Shown: piece by piece, positions 53,858 to 63,971 of the stretch
How positions within the stretch are numbered: the stretch's first letter is position 1
Layout of the letters: each line of letters opens with the position of its first letter
Assembly (NCBI RefSeq): GCF_002902365.1
Contig: NZ_PPQC01000067.1
Coordinates: 101,544 to 165,543 of the forward strand
Reading direction: 5' to 3'
DNA: 64,000 nucleotides
From: Staphylococcus cohnii subsp. cohnii
GTDB taxonomy: Bacteria; Bacillota; Bacilli; Staphylococcales; Staphylococcaceae
Made by a program: the position numbers and the translations under genes
Notes under the pieces: generated by a model
What the model saw: only the letters and a program-made list of their open reading frames with translations
Told to the model about the DNA's origin: nothing
The model's database searches: none

Positions 53858-54547
53858 ATGGAATATAATCAGTTTAAACAACCCATCGGTAAGTCATTAA
53901 TCAATTTCAATCAACCCAAAGCACCAACCGTTGATGTGTTAGAAGGGAAGTACTGTAGGTTAGAAAAATTAGCAACGCAACATATTAATCCTTTATTTAA
54001 TCATTTCAAAGCACAAGATGATGCACCTAATTGGACTTATTTACCGGATGAGCAGCCTAAAAGTTATGATGATTTTGCAGCATATATAAATAATAAAAGA
54101 CAAACAAAAGATCCATACTTTTTTGCTATCATTGATCGATTAGATAATGACGTGGTAGGCATTTTATCATTACTGAGAATAAATGAACAAAATGCAACGA
54201 TTGAAGTTGGGCATATTCACTATGCTAATAAAATGAAACAAACACGTATAGCTACAGAGACGCACTACTTATTAGCAAAATATATTTTTGACACGTTGGG
54301 CTATAGAAGATATGAATGGAAGTGTGATGCATTCAACGAACCATCTATAAAGGCGGCAAAACGACTTGGGTTCAAATATGAGGGTTTATTTAAACATCAT
54401 ACTATTTATAAACAACGAAGTAGAGATACATACTGGCTTGCTATGTTAGCAGATGAGTGGTCACAATATAAAAGTAAGTTTGAAAATTGGTTGAACGAAA
54501 ACAATTTTGATGAATTTGGTAATCAAATCAATAAGTTATCGCTATGA
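53858..54547 (+). CDS. GNAT-family acetyltransferase, RimJ/RimL type
   Basis: 229 residues with the RimJ/RimL-like layout: an N-terminal strand (LEGKYCRLEKLATQHINPLF), GILSLLRINEQNATIEVGHIHYANKM, then the C-terminal YEWKCDAFNEPSIKAAKRLGFKYEGLFK block. The usual RxxGxG/A loop is replaced by KMKQTRIATE, as in this subgroup. I use ATG 53858, 6-11 bases after GGGAGG; the upstream in-frame start at 53801 has no ribosome site. Such proteins acetylate ribosomal proteins or small amines; the target here is unknown. Confidence 0.85.
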   Translation: MEYNQFKQPIGKSLINFNQPKAPTVDVLEGKYCRLEKLATQHINPLFNHFKAQDDAPNWTYLPDEQPKSYDDFAAYINNKRQTKDPYFFAIIDRLDNDVVGILSLLRINEQNATIEVGHIHYANKMKQTRIATETHYLLAKYIFDTLGYRRYEWKCDAFNEPSIKAAKRLGFKYEGLFKHHTIYKQRSRDTYWLAMLADEWSQYKSKFENWLNENNFDEFGNQINKLSL

Positions 54548-54589
54548 TATCACAAAAGTTAACTGGAGCATAAAGATATATTACACCGT

Positions 54590-54622
54590 AAGCTTGTAAG
54601 TGAGAGCTTGCGGTTATATTTT
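54590..54622 (+). terminator. Hairpin after the RimL-type gene
   Basis: ACCGTAAGCT pairs with AGCTTGCGGT (one G.U pair) around a TGTAAGTGAG loop, followed by TATATTTT. A moderate terminator. Confidence 0.55.
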
Positions 54623-54750
54623 GTGATAAAGCAAAAGTGTAAAAAAGAAAATATGTATTGTTTCAACGCTTGCATTTCATCTAAGCTTGGTGCAAATTTA
54701 ACTAAAATAAGTTATAATGATATGATGAATTTTTATGAGGAGTAATTTGT

Positions 54751-55239
54751 ATGACAATAAAGCAACTTGTTGCAGCAGAAAATCCAATTTTACATAAAAA
54801 CGTTCCTGATGTAACGCGATTTGATGAAAACTTAGCTCAATTATTGCTCGATTTAGAAGACACTATGTATGAAGTTGAAGCTTCTGCCATATGTGCGCCA
54901 CAAATTGGCATCTTACAAAAAGTAGCTATTATCGATATGGAAATAGATGGATTGTTACAACTTATCAATCCAAAAATTATTCGCGAATCAGACCAAAAAG
55001 TAACTGACATAGAAGGATCTATTTCATTACCTGACATTTATGGTGAAGTTGAAAGAAGTAAAATGATTGTTGTTAAAAGTAATGATAAAAATGGAAATGA
55101 AGTAGAAATGACAGCATATGATGATATTGCGCGTATGATATTACATATGATTGATCATTTTGAAGGGAAACTTTTTACAGAACGTGCGGATAAAATTTTG
55201 ACTGAAGCAGAAGTGGAGGCGTATTTTGAAAATGAGTAG
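54751..55239 (+). CDS. Peptide deformylase-like protein lacking catalytic residues
   Basis: 162 residues with the peptide deformylase fold but altered motifs. Motif 1 is AICAPQIG instead of G-x-GLAAPQ. Motif 2 is EGSISLP, so the metal-ligand cysteine is Ser90. Motif 3 is HMIDH instead of HExDH: both histidines (132, 136) remain, but the catalytic glutamate is Met133. Activity is therefore unlikely. The gene is intact, has a GAGGAG ribosome site, and overlaps fmt, the usual def-fmt pairing. From memory, the S. aureus def copy beside fmt is also reported non-functional. Confidence 0.9.
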   Translation: MTIKQLVAAENPILHKNVPDVTRFDENLAQLLLDLEDTMYEVEASAICAPQIGILQKVAIIDMEIDGLLQLINPKIIRESDQKVTDIEGSISLPDIYGEVERSKMIVVKSNDKNGNEVEMTAYDDIARMILHMIDHFEGKLFTERADKILTEAEVEAYFENE

Positions 55240-56164
55240 AATAATTTTTATGGGAACACCTGATTTTTCGACAAAAGTGTTAGAAATGTTAATTGCAGAA
55301 CATAATGTCATAGCAGTAGTTACACAACCTGATCGACCAGTTGGCAGAAAGCGAAAATTAACACCACCACCAGTGAAACAAGTTGCGATAGAACATGCAA
55401 TCCCTGTATATCAACCGGAAAAACTGTCACAATCAGAAGAATTACAGATGTTGATTGATTTGAACGCGGATTTAATCGTTACTGCAGCATTTGGTCAATT
55501 ATTACCACAAACTTTATTGGATTCACCAAAGTTAGGTGCTATCAATGTGCATGCATCATTACTGCCTAAATATAGAGGTGGCGCGCCCATACATCAAGCG
55601 ATTATAGATGGAGAAACACAAACTGGTATTTCTATCATGTATATGGCTAAGAAATTGGATGCTGGAAATATTATATCTCAAAAAGCAATCGATATTGAAC
55701 CGCAAGATGATGTTGGTGTGATGCATGATAAATTAAGCTTCTTAGGTGCTGAATTATTAAAAGAAACGCTTCCTTCTATTATTAATGGTACGAATGAAAG
55801 TATTGTTCAAAATGAAGATGAAGCAACATTTGCATGTAACATTCGTCGTGAAGATGAAAAAATTGATTGGTCAAAACCTGCTGAAGTAATTTATAACCAT
55901 ATTAGAGGCTTGTCTCCATGGCCGGTTGCTTACACAATAATGGATGAAGAAAATTTAAAGGTCTATGCTTCTCGCATTGAAAAAGATAAAGATGGTGAAC
56001 CGGGTACAATAATAGAGACAACTAAGAAAGCAATTGTTGTGGCTACAGGTTCTAACGATGCGATTGCATTAACAGAGATTCAAGTTGCGGGTAAAAAAAG
56101 AATGCCTACAGCTAATTACTTAAGTGGTGTGCAATCAACACTCGTTGGGAAGGTATTAAAATGA
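55232..56164 (+). CDS. fmt: Methionyl-tRNA formyltransferase
   Basis: Formylates initiator Met-tRNA. 310 residues from ATG 55232 ([13 protein letters not shown]): TAAFGQLLP, then [21 protein letters not shown] with the catalytic Asn/His, and the folate-site aspartate in [14 protein letters not shown]-terminal OB-like domain is present. An in-frame TTG at 55226 is better spaced from GGAGG (6 bases, against 12 for the ATG), so the true start may be two codons upstream. It overlaps the deformylase-like gene by 8 bases and rsmB by 4 (ATGA). Confidence 0.96.
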   Translation: MSRIIFMGTPDFSTKVLEMLIAEHNVIAVVTQPDRPVGRKRKLTPPPVKQVAIEHAIPVYQPEKLSQSEELQMLIDLNADLIVTAAFGQLLPQTLLDSPKLGAINVHASLLPKYRGGAPIHQAIIDGETQTGISIMYMAKKLDAGNIISQKAIDIEPQDDVGVMHDKLSFLGAELLKETLPSIINGTNESIVQNEDEATFACNIRREDEKIDWSKPAEVIYNHIRGLSPWPVAYTIMDEENLKVYASRIEKDKDGEPGTIIETTKKAIVVATGSNDAIALTEIQVAGKKRMPTANYLSGVQSTLVGKVLK

Positions 56165-57474
56165 CAATTGAAACTAATGTAAGATTATTAGCTTTTGAAA
56201 CATTACAAGATATTATTAATGATAAGGCATATAGTAATATTATTATTAACGAGGTATTAACCAATAATGATTTAAGTCGGGCAGATAAGAATTTATTAAC
56301 CGAATTAGTGTATGGTACATTAAAAAGAAAATATACACTTGATTATTATTTGAAACCTTTCGTGCAAACTAAACTTAAAGGTTGGGTCAGACAATTACTG
56401 TGGATGAGTATCTATCAATATATTTACTTGGATAAAGTCCCTGAACATGCAATTATTAATGAAGCTGTTAATATAGCAAAATATAAAGGTGGCCCACATA
56501 ATGGTAATGTGGTTAATGGGATTTTGAGAAACCTTATGCGCAGTGAATTACCAAATTTTAATGAAATTACGGACGATAAGAAGCGCATTGCTATTCAATA
56601 TAGTTTGCCCAAATGGCTTGTTGATCACTGGGTTACACACTTTGGAATAGAAGAAACTGAAGCAATTGCACAATCATTTTTAACAAAAGTGACAACAACT
56701 GTAAGGGTCAATTTGACAAGAATTTCAGTTGAAAATGTGATGCAACGTTTAGAAGACGAAGGTTATACTGTAACGCAAGATAATGACATTACAATTTGTT
56801 TACATATTAGTGGTAAACCGATTATAGAGTCACGTGTATTTAAAGATGGTCTAGTCTCTATCCAAGATAAGAGCTCTATGTTTGTAGCTGATGTAATGGA
56901 TCTCCAAGATGGCGACATTGTATTAGATGCTTGTAGTGCACCTGGTGGAAAGGCATGCCATATAGCAGAAAGACTTCACGGTACTGGACATGTAGATGCG
57001 ACAGATATCCATGAACATAAAATTGATTTGATTGATTTTAATATTCGTAAATTACGATTATCTAACATTTCTGCTTTTAGTCACGATGCGACGAAAAATT
57101 ATGATAAAGTGTATGATAAGATTTTGGTAGATGCACCTTGTAGTGGTTTGGGTGTACTTAGACATAAGCCAGAAATCAAATATGAACAAAGTCAACAAAG
57201 CATACAATCTTTAGTGAATATTCAACTAGAAATTTTAAATAACGTGAAAAATCATTTACGACCTGGCGGCACATTAGTTTATTCAACTTGTACGATAGAA
57301 CAGTTAGAAAATGAAAATGTTATATATACATTTTTAAAAGAAAATAAAGATTTTGAATTTGATTTATTTGAACATCCAATCAGTGGAGAAAAAGTAAAAA
57401 CGTTACAGGTGCTACCTCAGCATTTTAATTCTGATGGCTTTTTCATTACTAGGATAAAAAGAAAGGAACAATAA
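56161..57474 (+). CDS. rsmB: 16S rRNA (cytosine967-C5)-methyltransferase RsmB
   Basis: 437 residues: an N-terminal NusB-like RNA-binding domain (1 to about 140) and a C-terminal SAM domain with [41 protein letters not shown] (motif IV cysteine) and [12 protein letters not shown] (motif VI cysteine, the nucleophile). The start overlaps the fmt stop as ATGA. Also known as sun. Confidence 0.97.
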   Translation: MTIETNVRLLAFETLQDIINDKAYSNIIINEVLTNNDLSRADKNLLTELVYGTLKRKYTLDYYLKPFVQTKLKGWVRQLLWMSIYQYIYLDKVPEHAIINEAVNIAKYKGGPHNGNVVNGILRNLMRSELPNFNEITDDKKRIAIQYSLPKWLVDHWVTHFGIEETEAIAQSFLTKVTTTVRVNLTRISVENVMQRLEDEGYTVTQDNDITICLHISGKPIIESRVFKDGLVSIQDKSSMFVADVMDLQDGDIVLDACSAPGGKACHIAERLHGTGHVDATDIHEHKIDLIDFNIRKLRLSNISAFSHDATKNYDKVYDKILVDAPCSGLGVLRHKPEIKYEQSQQSIQSLVNIQLEILNNVKNHLRPGGTLVYSTCTIEQLENENVIYTFLKENKDFEFDLFEHPISGEKVKTLQVLPQHFNSDGFFITRIKRKEQ

Positions 57475-57477
57475 ATA

Positions 57478-58572
57478 ATGATAACTGCAGAAAAGAAGAA
57501 AAAAAATAAATTTCTTCCCAATTTCGAAAAGCAATCTATTTACTCTTTGAGATATGATGAAATGGAAAATTGGTTAAAAGAAAATGGACAACAAAAATTC
57601 AGAGCGAAACAAATCTTTGAATGGTTATATGAAAAACGAGTAGATAGCATTGATGAAATGACAAATCTGTCTAAAGAGCTAAGAGCACTTTTAAAAGACC
57701 ATTTTGCAATGACAGTGATGACTACAGTAGTCAAACAAGAAAGTAGAGATGGTACGATTAAGTTTTTATTTGAATTACAAGATGGTTACACGATTGAAAC
57801 AGTATTAATGAGACATGAATATGGGAACTCTGTATGTGTCACTACTCAAGTGGGTTGCCGTATAGGTTGTACATTCTGTGCATCTACATTAGGTGGCCTA
57901 AAGCGAAATTTAGAAGCGGGAGAAATTGTATCTCAGGTACTCACTGTTCAAAAAGCCTTGGATGAAACTGATGAACGTGTATCTCAAATTGTAATCATGG
58001 GAATTGGTGAGCCATTTGAAAACTATGATGAAATGATGGACTTTTTAAAGATTGTTAACCATGATAATGGTTTAAATATAGGTGCCCGTCATATTACTGT
58101 TTCTACTTCTGGTATTATACCTAGAATTTATGATTTTGCTGACGAAGATATTCAAATAAATTTTGCAGTAAGTTTACATGGTGCTAATGACGAAATTCGT
58201 TCTCGTTTAATGCCTATTAATCGCGCGTATAACGTTGAAAAATTAATGGAAGCCATTAAATATTATCAAGAAACAACAAATAGACGTATTACATTTGAAT
58301 ACGGACTGTTTGGAGGCGTCAACGACCAAGTTGAACATGCGAGAGAGTTAGCACATTTAATCCAAAAATTAAACTGTCATGTGAATTTAATACCTGTAAA
58401 TCATGTGCCGGAAAGAAATTACGTTAAGACACCTAAAGAGGATATCTTTAAATTTGAAAAAGAATTAAAGAGATTAGGTATTAATGCAACAATAAGAAGA
58501 GAACAAGGTGCTGATATTGATGCAGCATGTGGTCAATTAAGAGCTAAGGAACGAAAAGTAGAAACGAGGTAA
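57478..58572 (+). CDS. rlmN: 23S rRNA (A2503-C2)/tRNA (A37-C2)-methyltransferase RlmN
   Basis: A radical SAM enzyme. 364 residues with the cluster motif in [11 protein letters not shown] (CxxxCxxC, near residue 127-134), [10 protein letters not shown], and the two resolving/acceptor cysteines: one in the radical SAM motif region, the other in [12 protein letters not shown] near the end. The paralogue Cfr gives linezolid resistance; the context and the N-terminal [30 protein letters not shown] block mark this as housekeeping RlmN. Starts 4 bases after rsmB. Confidence 0.96.
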   Translation: MITAEKKKKNKFLPNFEKQSIYSLRYDEMENWLKENGQQKFRAKQIFEWLYEKRVDSIDEMTNLSKELRALLKDHFAMTVMTTVVKQESRDGTIKFLFELQDGYTIETVLMRHEYGNSVCVTTQVGCRIGCTFCASTLGGLKRNLEAGEIVSQVLTVQKALDETDERVSQIVIMGIGEPFENYDEMMDFLKIVNHDNGLNIGARHITVSTSGIIPRIYDFADEDIQINFAVSLHGANDEIRSRLMPINRAYNVEKLMEAIKYYQETTNRRITFEYGLFGGVNDQVEHARELAHLIQKLNCHVNLIPVNHVPERNYVKTPKEDIFKFEKELKRLGINATIRREQGADIDAACGQLRAKERKVETR

Positions 58573-58576
58573 TAGT

Positions 58577-59320
58577 ATGCTAAAAGCACAATTTTTTACT
58601 GACACAGGTCAATATCGTGAAAAGAACGAAGATGCAGGTGGTGTGTTCTATAATCAAACAGAACAACAGTTACTTGTACTCTGTGATGGTATGGGTGGAC
58701 ATTTAGCAGGAGAAGTAGCAAGTCAATTTGTGACAGATGAGTTGCAACGTCGTTTTGAAGAAGAAAATTTAATTGAACCTAACCAAGCGGAAGATTGGCT
58801 GAGAACCACACTAAAAACGATTAACCGTGAATTATATCAACTCTCAGTTGACAATGCAGACTATCAAGGCATGGGAACAACTTGTGTTTGTGCACTTGTA
58901 TTTGATGATTATGTCGTTGTCGCAAATATTGGTGATTCAAGAGGATATTTGATTAATAGTAGAGAAATTGAACAAATTACAAATGATCATTCTTTCGTTA
59001 ATCACTTAGTAATGATTGGGCAAATTAGTGTCGAAGAAGCTTTTAATCATCCTCAAAAGAATATTATTACAAAAGTCATGGGTACGGATAAAGTGGTAAC
59101 ACCAGATATTTTTGTAAAAAGAACCAATTTTTATGATTTTCTATTATTAAATTCGGATGGATTAACAGATTTTGCAAGAAATCATATGATTCAAGAAGAA
59201 TTAATGCAAGAAAATGATTTAGAAACACATGGTCGGAATCTTATTGAATTAGCATTATCCCAAGAAACAAATGATAATGTAAGCATTGTTTTAGCAGAAA
59301 TTGAAGGAGATAAGGTATGA
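58577..59320 (+). CDS. stp: PP2C-family protein phosphatase Stp
   Basis: Dephosphorylates serine/threonine targets of the adjacent kinase PknB. 247 residues with the PPM motifs: DTGQYREKNEDAG, LCDGMGGHLAGEVAS (metal aspartate), GMGTTCVCAL, ANIGDSRGYL, LLNSDGLTDF and ETNDNVSIVL. The stop overlaps the pknB start by 4 bases, so the pair is coupled. Confidence 0.97.
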   Translation: MLKAQFFTDTGQYREKNEDAGGVFYNQTEQQLLVLCDGMGGHLAGEVASQFVTDELQRRFEEENLIEPNQAEDWLRTTLKTINRELYQLSVDNADYQGMGTTCVCALVFDDYVVVANIGDSRGYLINSREIEQITNDHSFVNHLVMIGQISVEEAFNHPQKNIITKVMGTDKVVTPDIFVKRTNFYDFLLLNSDGLTDFARNHMIQEELMQENDLETHGRNLIELALSQETNDNVSIVLAEIEGDKV

Positions 59321-61362
59321 TTGGAAAATTAATAAGCGAACGTTATAAAGTGATAAAAAAGCTTGGCGGCGGTGGCATGAGCACGGTTTATTTGGCTGAT
59401 GACACTATTTTGAATCGCAATGTAGCAATCAAAGCTATTAGGATACCTTCTGGTGAAAAAGAAGAAACAATTAAGCGTTTTGAGCGTGAAGTTCACAACT
59501 TAACACAGCTTTCTCATCAACATATCGTAAATGTTTTTGATGTTACTGAAAATGATGAAAATTTCTTTTTAGTGATGGAATACATAGAAGGTCCCACTTT
59601 ATCAGAATATATTCAACAACATCGACCTTTAGACATCAAAACTGTAATCAAATTTACTGAACAAATTATTGAAGGAATAAAGCATGCACATGATACAAAA
59701 ATTGTTCATCGTGATGTAAAGCCTCAAAATATTTTGGTGAATCATGATCAAACATTAAAAATATTAGATTTTGGTATTGCAAAAGCATTAAGTGAAACAA
59801 CGATGACGCAAACAAATCATGTTTTAGGTACGGTTCAATACCTTTCTCCTGAACAAGCTCGCGGTGATGCAACAGATAACGGTACTGATATATATTCAAT
59901 TGGTGTTGTGCTTTATGAAATGTTAGTAGGGCAACCTCCATTTTCAGGTGAAACAGCAGTAAGTATTGCTATAAAGCATATTCAAGATCCGATGCCTAAT
60001 GTTTCTAATAAACGTTCTGAAGTACCACAATCACTGAGCAATGTCGTGCTAAAAGCTACTGAAAAAGATAAGAATGATCGTTATCAAACAGTACAAGAAA
60101 TGCAAGATGACTTGTCTACTGTGCTGTCAAAAGAGCGAGAGAATGAATCACCATATCATTCTGTTGATGCAGACACTAAAACGGTTCCTATTGATAAAAA
60201 TGAAATAGCTAATCAGACACGTGATGAAGATAAATCAAAAAGCATGAATCAAACCATGCAAATTCCAATTGTTAATCAACAATATTTTCAATCGAATGAG
60301 GAACAATTATATGCGATGCCTCCGAAAAAAAGATCGAAAAAGAAAAAGTTTTTCTATGGTTTAATCATCGTACTACTTTTATTTGGACTCTTTGGTTTCA
60401 TGGCTATGGGAATGTTCGGTAATAAATATTTAGAAACACCTAATTTAATAGGTAAAACTGAAAAAGAAGCAGAAGGTATTTTAAAAGATAATAAACTAGA
60501 ATTAGGCAAAACTACAAGAGCATACAGTGATAAGTATCCAGAGAATAAAATTATTAAAACATCACCAGGAAAAGGTGAGCGTTTAGAACAACAAAGTAAA
60601 GTAGATATTGTGTTATCAAAAGGTCCTAAAACTGCAGAAATGCCAAATTTATATGGTTTACCAAAATCAGAAGCGTTAAATAAATTAAAAAAACTAGGAA
60701 TTGATGATGCTAAAGTTGATCAATCTTATACAAAACAAAATGTTGCTAAGGGTTTAATTGAAGCACAAAGTATTTCACCAGGCGATAGAGTGAAAATAAA
60801 TGATAGTGACATTAAATTGACTGAATCGTTAGGTGTTAAACAAGTTTATGTGGATGATTATGAGAAAAAATCGTTTAAGACTGCTAAATCAGAACTGGAA
60901 TCTAAAGGATTTAAAGTCGTTACTGTAGAAAAACGTTCTGATAAAACAGTTAAAAAGGATAATGTTATTAGTCAATCACCTAAAGGCGAAGAAGTAGACG
61001 AAGGTTCTACCATAGAATTTGTGGTATCCACAGGTGAACCTAAAGCATCAGAGAAAAAAGATGATAAAGATTCTGATGAGCAAGAAGACAAGTCATCTAA
61101 AGAAGATGAAAAATCACAAACTAAAACTTATACAGAAACTTATCAAGTTCCCTATACGGGCGATGATGATGAAAGTCAAGAAGTGAAGGTATATGTGAGA
61201 GACAAAGATGACAAAGGATCATCAGCTGCACAAAGCTTTAAAATTAAAGATGACAAAACTGTAACCATTCCGATGACTATTGAAAAAGGAGAGACGGCTG
61301 GTTATACCATTCGAGTTGATGGTAAGGTTGTAGCTGATAAAGATATTCCTTACGATTTTTAG
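59317..61362 (+). CDS. pknB: Serine/threonine protein kinase with PASTA repeats
   Basis: A transmembrane kinase sensing cell-wall precursors and controlling growth, wall metabolism and beta-lactam tolerance. 681 residues: kinase domain 1 to about 270 (glycine loop LGGGGMSTVYLA, catalytic HRDVKPQNIL, DFGIAKAL, activation segment TTMTQTNHVLGT), juxtamembrane linker, one membrane helix (about 348-370), three PASTA domains (from NKYLETPNLIG, EMPNLYGLPK and KQVYVDDYEKK), and an acidic linker plus a C-terminal Ig-like domain. The stop is immediately followed by the repeat block. Confidence 0.97.
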   Translation: MIGKLISERYKVIKKLGGGGMSTVYLADDTILNRNVAIKAIRIPSGEKEETIKRFEREVHNLTQLSHQHIVNVFDVTENDENFFLVMEYIEGPTLSEYIQQHRPLDIKTVIKFTEQIIEGIKHAHDTKIVHRDVKPQNILVNHDQTLKILDFGIAKALSETTMTQTNHVLGTVQYLSPEQARGDATDNGTDIYSIGVVLYEMLVGQPPFSGETAVSIAIKHIQDPMPNVSNKRSEVPQSLSNVVLKATEKDKNDRYQTVQEMQDDLSTVLSKERENESPYHSVDADTKTVPIDKNEIANQTRDEDKSKSMNQTMQIPIVNQQYFQSNEEQLYAMPPKKRSKKKKFFYGLIIVLLLFGLFGFMAMGMFGNKYLETPNLIGKTEKEAEGILKDNKLELGKTTRAYSDKYPENKIIKTSPGKGERLEQQSKVDIVLSKGPKTAEMPNLYGLPKSEALNKLKKLGIDDAKVDQSYTKQNVAKGLIEAQSISPGDRVKINDSDIKLTESLGVKQVYVDDYEKKSFKTAKSELESKGFKVVTVEKRSDKTVKKDNVISQSPKGEEVDEGSTIEFVVSTGEPKASEKKDDKDSDEQEDKSSKEDEKSQTKTYTETYQVPYTGDDDESQEVKVYVRDKDDKGSSAAQSFKIKDDKTVTIPMTIEKGETAGYTIRVDGKVVADKDIPYDF

Positions 61363-61573
61363 CGCAACTTAACGAACGAAGCAAAGCGAAGAGAGTTTAG
61401 TTGCGCTTATGCAGAAGCCAAGGCTTCGGCGAACCGAAGGCGAACGAAGCAAAGCGAAGAGAGTATAGTTGCGCTTATGCAGAAGCCAAGGCTTCAGCGA
61501 ACCGAAAGGCGAACGAAGCAAAGCGAAGAGAGTATAGTTGCGCTTATGCAGAAGCCAAAGGCTTCAGAGAACT
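61361..61573 (+). repeat. Tandem 68-69 bp repeats directly after pknB
   Basis: The unit starting CGAACGAAGCAAAGCGAAGA recurs at 61373, 61441 and 61510, with a conserved AGTTGCGCTTATGCAGAAGCC portion and the palindrome GAAGCCAAGGCTTC. The last unit decays after AAAGGCTTCAGAGAAC. A short inverted repeat AGCGCAACT / AGTTGCGCT starts at the pknB stop codon itself. The block is much more GC-rich than its surroundings. It keeps an open frame in places (about 90 codons), but this has no ribosome site and is not called. Confidence 0.85.
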
Positions 61574-61590
61574 TCTTTTAAAAAACGTTT

Positions 61591-61650
61591 ATAACAGAGT
61601 ATTATTTCTACGGTTGCTCGTAGTTATAATGCTCTGTTATTTATTTTTAA
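61591..61650 (+). terminator. Terminator after the repeat block
   Basis: ATAACAGAGTATTAT pairs with ATAATGCTCTGTTAT and the inner CTACG with CGTAG, followed by TTATTTTTA. It would end the fmt-to-pknB transcript. Confidence 0.8.
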
Positions 61651-61733
61651 CTGAAATAGTCTCAAATCATATTTAAATTAAAAAGCCTTTGCTATAATAT
61701 AGTATGTAAAGCTTTAAAAAGAGGGGTGCCTAA

Positions 61734-62609
61734 GTGAAAACAGGACGCATCATAAAATCATTAAGTGGTGTATATCGTGTAGATGTAAATGGACAAATGT
61801 ATGACACAAAACCACGTGGATTATTTAGAAAAAATAAATTTTCGCCTATCGTTGGTGATGTTGTAGATTTTGAAGTTGAAAATATTACAGAAGGTTATAT
61901 TCACCATGTTCATGAACGAAAAAATGAATTAAAAAGACCACCAGTTAGCAATGTTGATCATCTTGTATTAGTTATGAGTGCAGTAGAGCCTGAATTTTCA
62001 ACTCAGTTATTGGATAGGTTTTTAGTAATCGCACATTCTTATCATATGAGACCTCGCATATTAGTAACCAAACGTGATATTACTTCACCTAACATGCAAA
62101 ACACAATATTACAGACACTAAAAGTTTATGAAAAGATGGGATATAATACACAATTTATAAGTGTTGAAGACCATATCGGTGAGGTTTTCACACAATGGGG
62201 TGAAGGACTAGTGGTATTAAGCGGTCAGTCAGGTGTTGGGAAATCTACCTTATTAAATAAATATTTTCCTGAATTGGATATTGAAACACAACATATATCT
62301 AAAGCCCTAAATAGAGGGAGACATACTACAAGACATGTAGAGTTATTTGAAAGAGAAAATGGCTTTATAGCTGATACGCCTGGATTTAGCGCGTTGGATT
62401 TTAATCATATTCAAAAAGATGAAGTGAAACATTATTTCATGGAAATCAATGAATATGGTGAACAATGTAAATTTAGAGACTGCAACCATATAAACGAACC
62501 CAAATGTAACGTTAAAAATGAAATAGAAAAAGGAAATATAGCTCGTTTTAGATATGAACATTATTTACAATTATTTAAAGAAATTGCAAACAGAAAGGAA
62601 AGATATTAA
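61734..62609 (+). CDS. rsgA: Ribosome small-subunit-dependent GTPase A
   Basis: A late 30S assembly checkpoint GTPase. 291 residues: N-terminal OB fold (about 1-65), then a circularly permuted GTPase in which the G4-like TKRD precedes the P-loop [14 protein letters not shown] (near residue 164) and DTPGFSAL (G3), and a C-terminal zinc domain ([16 protein letters not shown]). The start is GTG 61734 with GAGGGGTG about 5 bases before. Part of rsgA-rpe-thiN. Confidence 0.96.
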   Translation: MKTGRIIKSLSGVYRVDVNGQMYDTKPRGLFRKNKFSPIVGDVVDFEVENITEGYIHHVHERKNELKRPPVSNVDHLVLVMSAVEPEFSTQLLDRFLVIAHSYHMRPRILVTKRDITSPNMQNTILQTLKVYEKMGYNTQFISVEDHIGEVFTQWGEGLVVLSGQSGVGKSTLLNKYFPELDIETQHISKALNRGRHTTRHVELFERENGFIADTPGFSALDFNHIQKDEVKHYFMEINEYGEQCKFRDCNHINEPKCNVKNEIEKGNIARFRYEHYLQLFKEIANRKERY

Positions 62610-63254
62610 GTGGCAAAATTATATCCATCATTATTATCAGCTGATTTTTTACAATTACAAGAGGAATTAAAGGCTTTGGAAGATGCGGGTGTTGATGGTG
62701 TGCACTTTGATGTGATGGACGGTCAATTTGTTCCAAACATTTCAATTGGATTACCTATATTAGAAGCAGTTAGGAAAGGTACTGATTTACCAATAGATGT
62801 ACATTTAATGATAGAAGAACCTGAAAAGTATGTAGAGCTTTTTGCAACGCAAGGAGCAGATATGATTTCAGTACATGTAGAAGCAACACCACATATTCAC
62901 AGAGTGATACAACAAATTAAAAAGGCAAATGTACAAGCTGGTGTAGTCATTAACCCAGGCACATCAGTAGATGCGATTATTCCAGTGCTGAAAATGGTGG
63001 ATTATGTACTTGTCATGACAGTCAATCCTGGATTTGGGGGTCAAACTTTCATTCAAGAAAGTATTGATAAATTAGACCAACTTGACAAGATGAAGAAAGA
63101 ATTAAATTTGTCATTTGAAATCGAAGTTGATGGTGGTATTAACGACGAAACAGTTTCAACTGTAGTCGAACACGGTGCTACTATGTTAGTAGCTGGTTCA
63201 TATTTCTTTAAACAAAAGGATTATAAACAAGTGACGCAAACATTGAAAGGTTGA
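62610..63254 (+). CDS. rpe: Ribulose-phosphate 3-epimerase
   Basis: Interconverts ribulose-5-P and xylulose-5-P in the pentose phosphate pathway. A 214-residue TIM barrel: LYPSLLSADF, VHFDVMDGQFVPN with metal His/Asp, IDVHLMI, VMTVNPGFGGQTF and EVDGGIN. The start is GTG 62610, immediately after the rsgA stop, with GAAAGGA upstream. Confidence 0.97.
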   Translation: MAKLYPSLLSADFLQLQEELKALEDAGVDGVHFDVMDGQFVPNISIGLPILEAVRKGTDLPIDVHLMIEEPEKYVELFATQGADMISVHVEATPHIHRVIQQIKKANVQAGVVINPGTSVDAIIPVLKMVDYVLVMTVNPGFGGQTFIQESIDKLDQLDKMKKELNLSFEIEVDGGINDETVSTVVEHGATMLVAGSYFFKQKDYKQVTQTLKG

Positions 63255-63259
63255 AGTCA

Positions 63260-63895
63260 ATGAAAGTCAATTTATTATGCGGTGCAAGAAATTTACCAGA
63301 AAGCATTTTACAAAATAAAACAAACGAGGCATGGATAGGGATTGATCGAGGTGCATTAATCTTGATTGAATCGGGGATTATGCCACAATTTGCAGTCGGT
63401 GATTTTGATTCAATAACTAAAGAAGAAAAGGATTATTTGACTGAAAAATTAGCAATTAATCCATATAATTCCGAAAAAGATGACACTGATTTAGCATTAG
63501 GTATCGAACAAGCTATAAGTTCAGGTTATAGTGAAATATGTGTTTACGGTGCAACCGGGGGGCGTTTAGACCATTTTATGGGTGCATTGCAAATATTAGA
63601 AAAGCCAGAATATACAAAAAAACAAATTAATATTAAAATCATTGATCAACAAAATGAAATTTCATATCTATCTGCTAAAGACTATAATATCGAAAGGGAT
63701 TTAAATTACCCGTATATATCATTTATTCCTATTGCTTATCCCACAGTTATTTCATTAATCAATTTTAAATATGAATTGAAACAAGCATCTTTACAGTTAG
63801 GTTCTACATTGACAATATCTAATGAATTAATAAAACCACAAGGCATTGTTTCTATTCATTCAGGTAGCGTGTTAATGATTAAAAGTAAAGACTGA
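63260..63895 (+). CDS. thiN: Thiamine pyrophosphokinase
   Basis: Converts thiamine to thiamine diphosphate using ATP. 211 residues from ATG 63260 (MKVNLLCGARN): DRGALILIESGIMPQFAVGDFDSI, then YNSEKDDTDLALGIEQAI with metal aspartates, YGATGGRLDHFMG and the late SSNEL-type end (ISNELIKPQGIVSIHSG). ATG 63260 is 9 bases after GAAAGG; the frame opens upstream at 63251, but there it overlaps the rpe stop. Confidence 0.94.
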   Translation: MKVNLLCGARNLPESILQNKTNEAWIGIDRGALILIESGIMPQFAVGDFDSITKEEKDYLTEKLAINPYNSEKDDTDLALGIEQAISSGYSEICVYGATGGRLDHFMGALQILEKPEYTKKQINIKIIDQQNEISYLSAKDYNIERDLNYPYISFIPIAYPTVISLINFKYELKQASLQLGSTLTISNELIKPQGIVSIHSGSVLMIKSKD

Positions 63896-63916
63896 TATAT
63901 CGTAGTAAATTTAAAC

Positions 63917-63956
63917 AAAAAAAAGACCAATCCTCCACATAAGGATTGGTCTTTTT
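63917..63956. terminator. Bidirectional terminator between thiN and rpmB
   Basis: AAAAAGACCAATCCT and AGGATTGGTCTTTTT are perfect arms with a CCACATA loop. The flanking A- and T-runs serve both directions. Confidence 0.92.
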
Positions 63957-63971
63957 CGTGCATTATATTTA

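Noticed and set aside
57478..58572. rlmN considered as the resistance gene cfr
   Set aside because: The housekeeping context after rsmB and the full RlmN N-terminal block mark it as the chromosomal A2503-C2 methyltransferase.
61361..61573. Repeat block considered as a CRISPR array
   Set aside because: The units are contiguous 68-69 bp copies without unique spacers and there are no cas genes.
61401..61676. A 91-codon plus-strand frame over the tandem repeats
   Set aside because: It is made of the repeated units themselves, has no ribosome site, and repeats the same peptide. A repeat array fits better.
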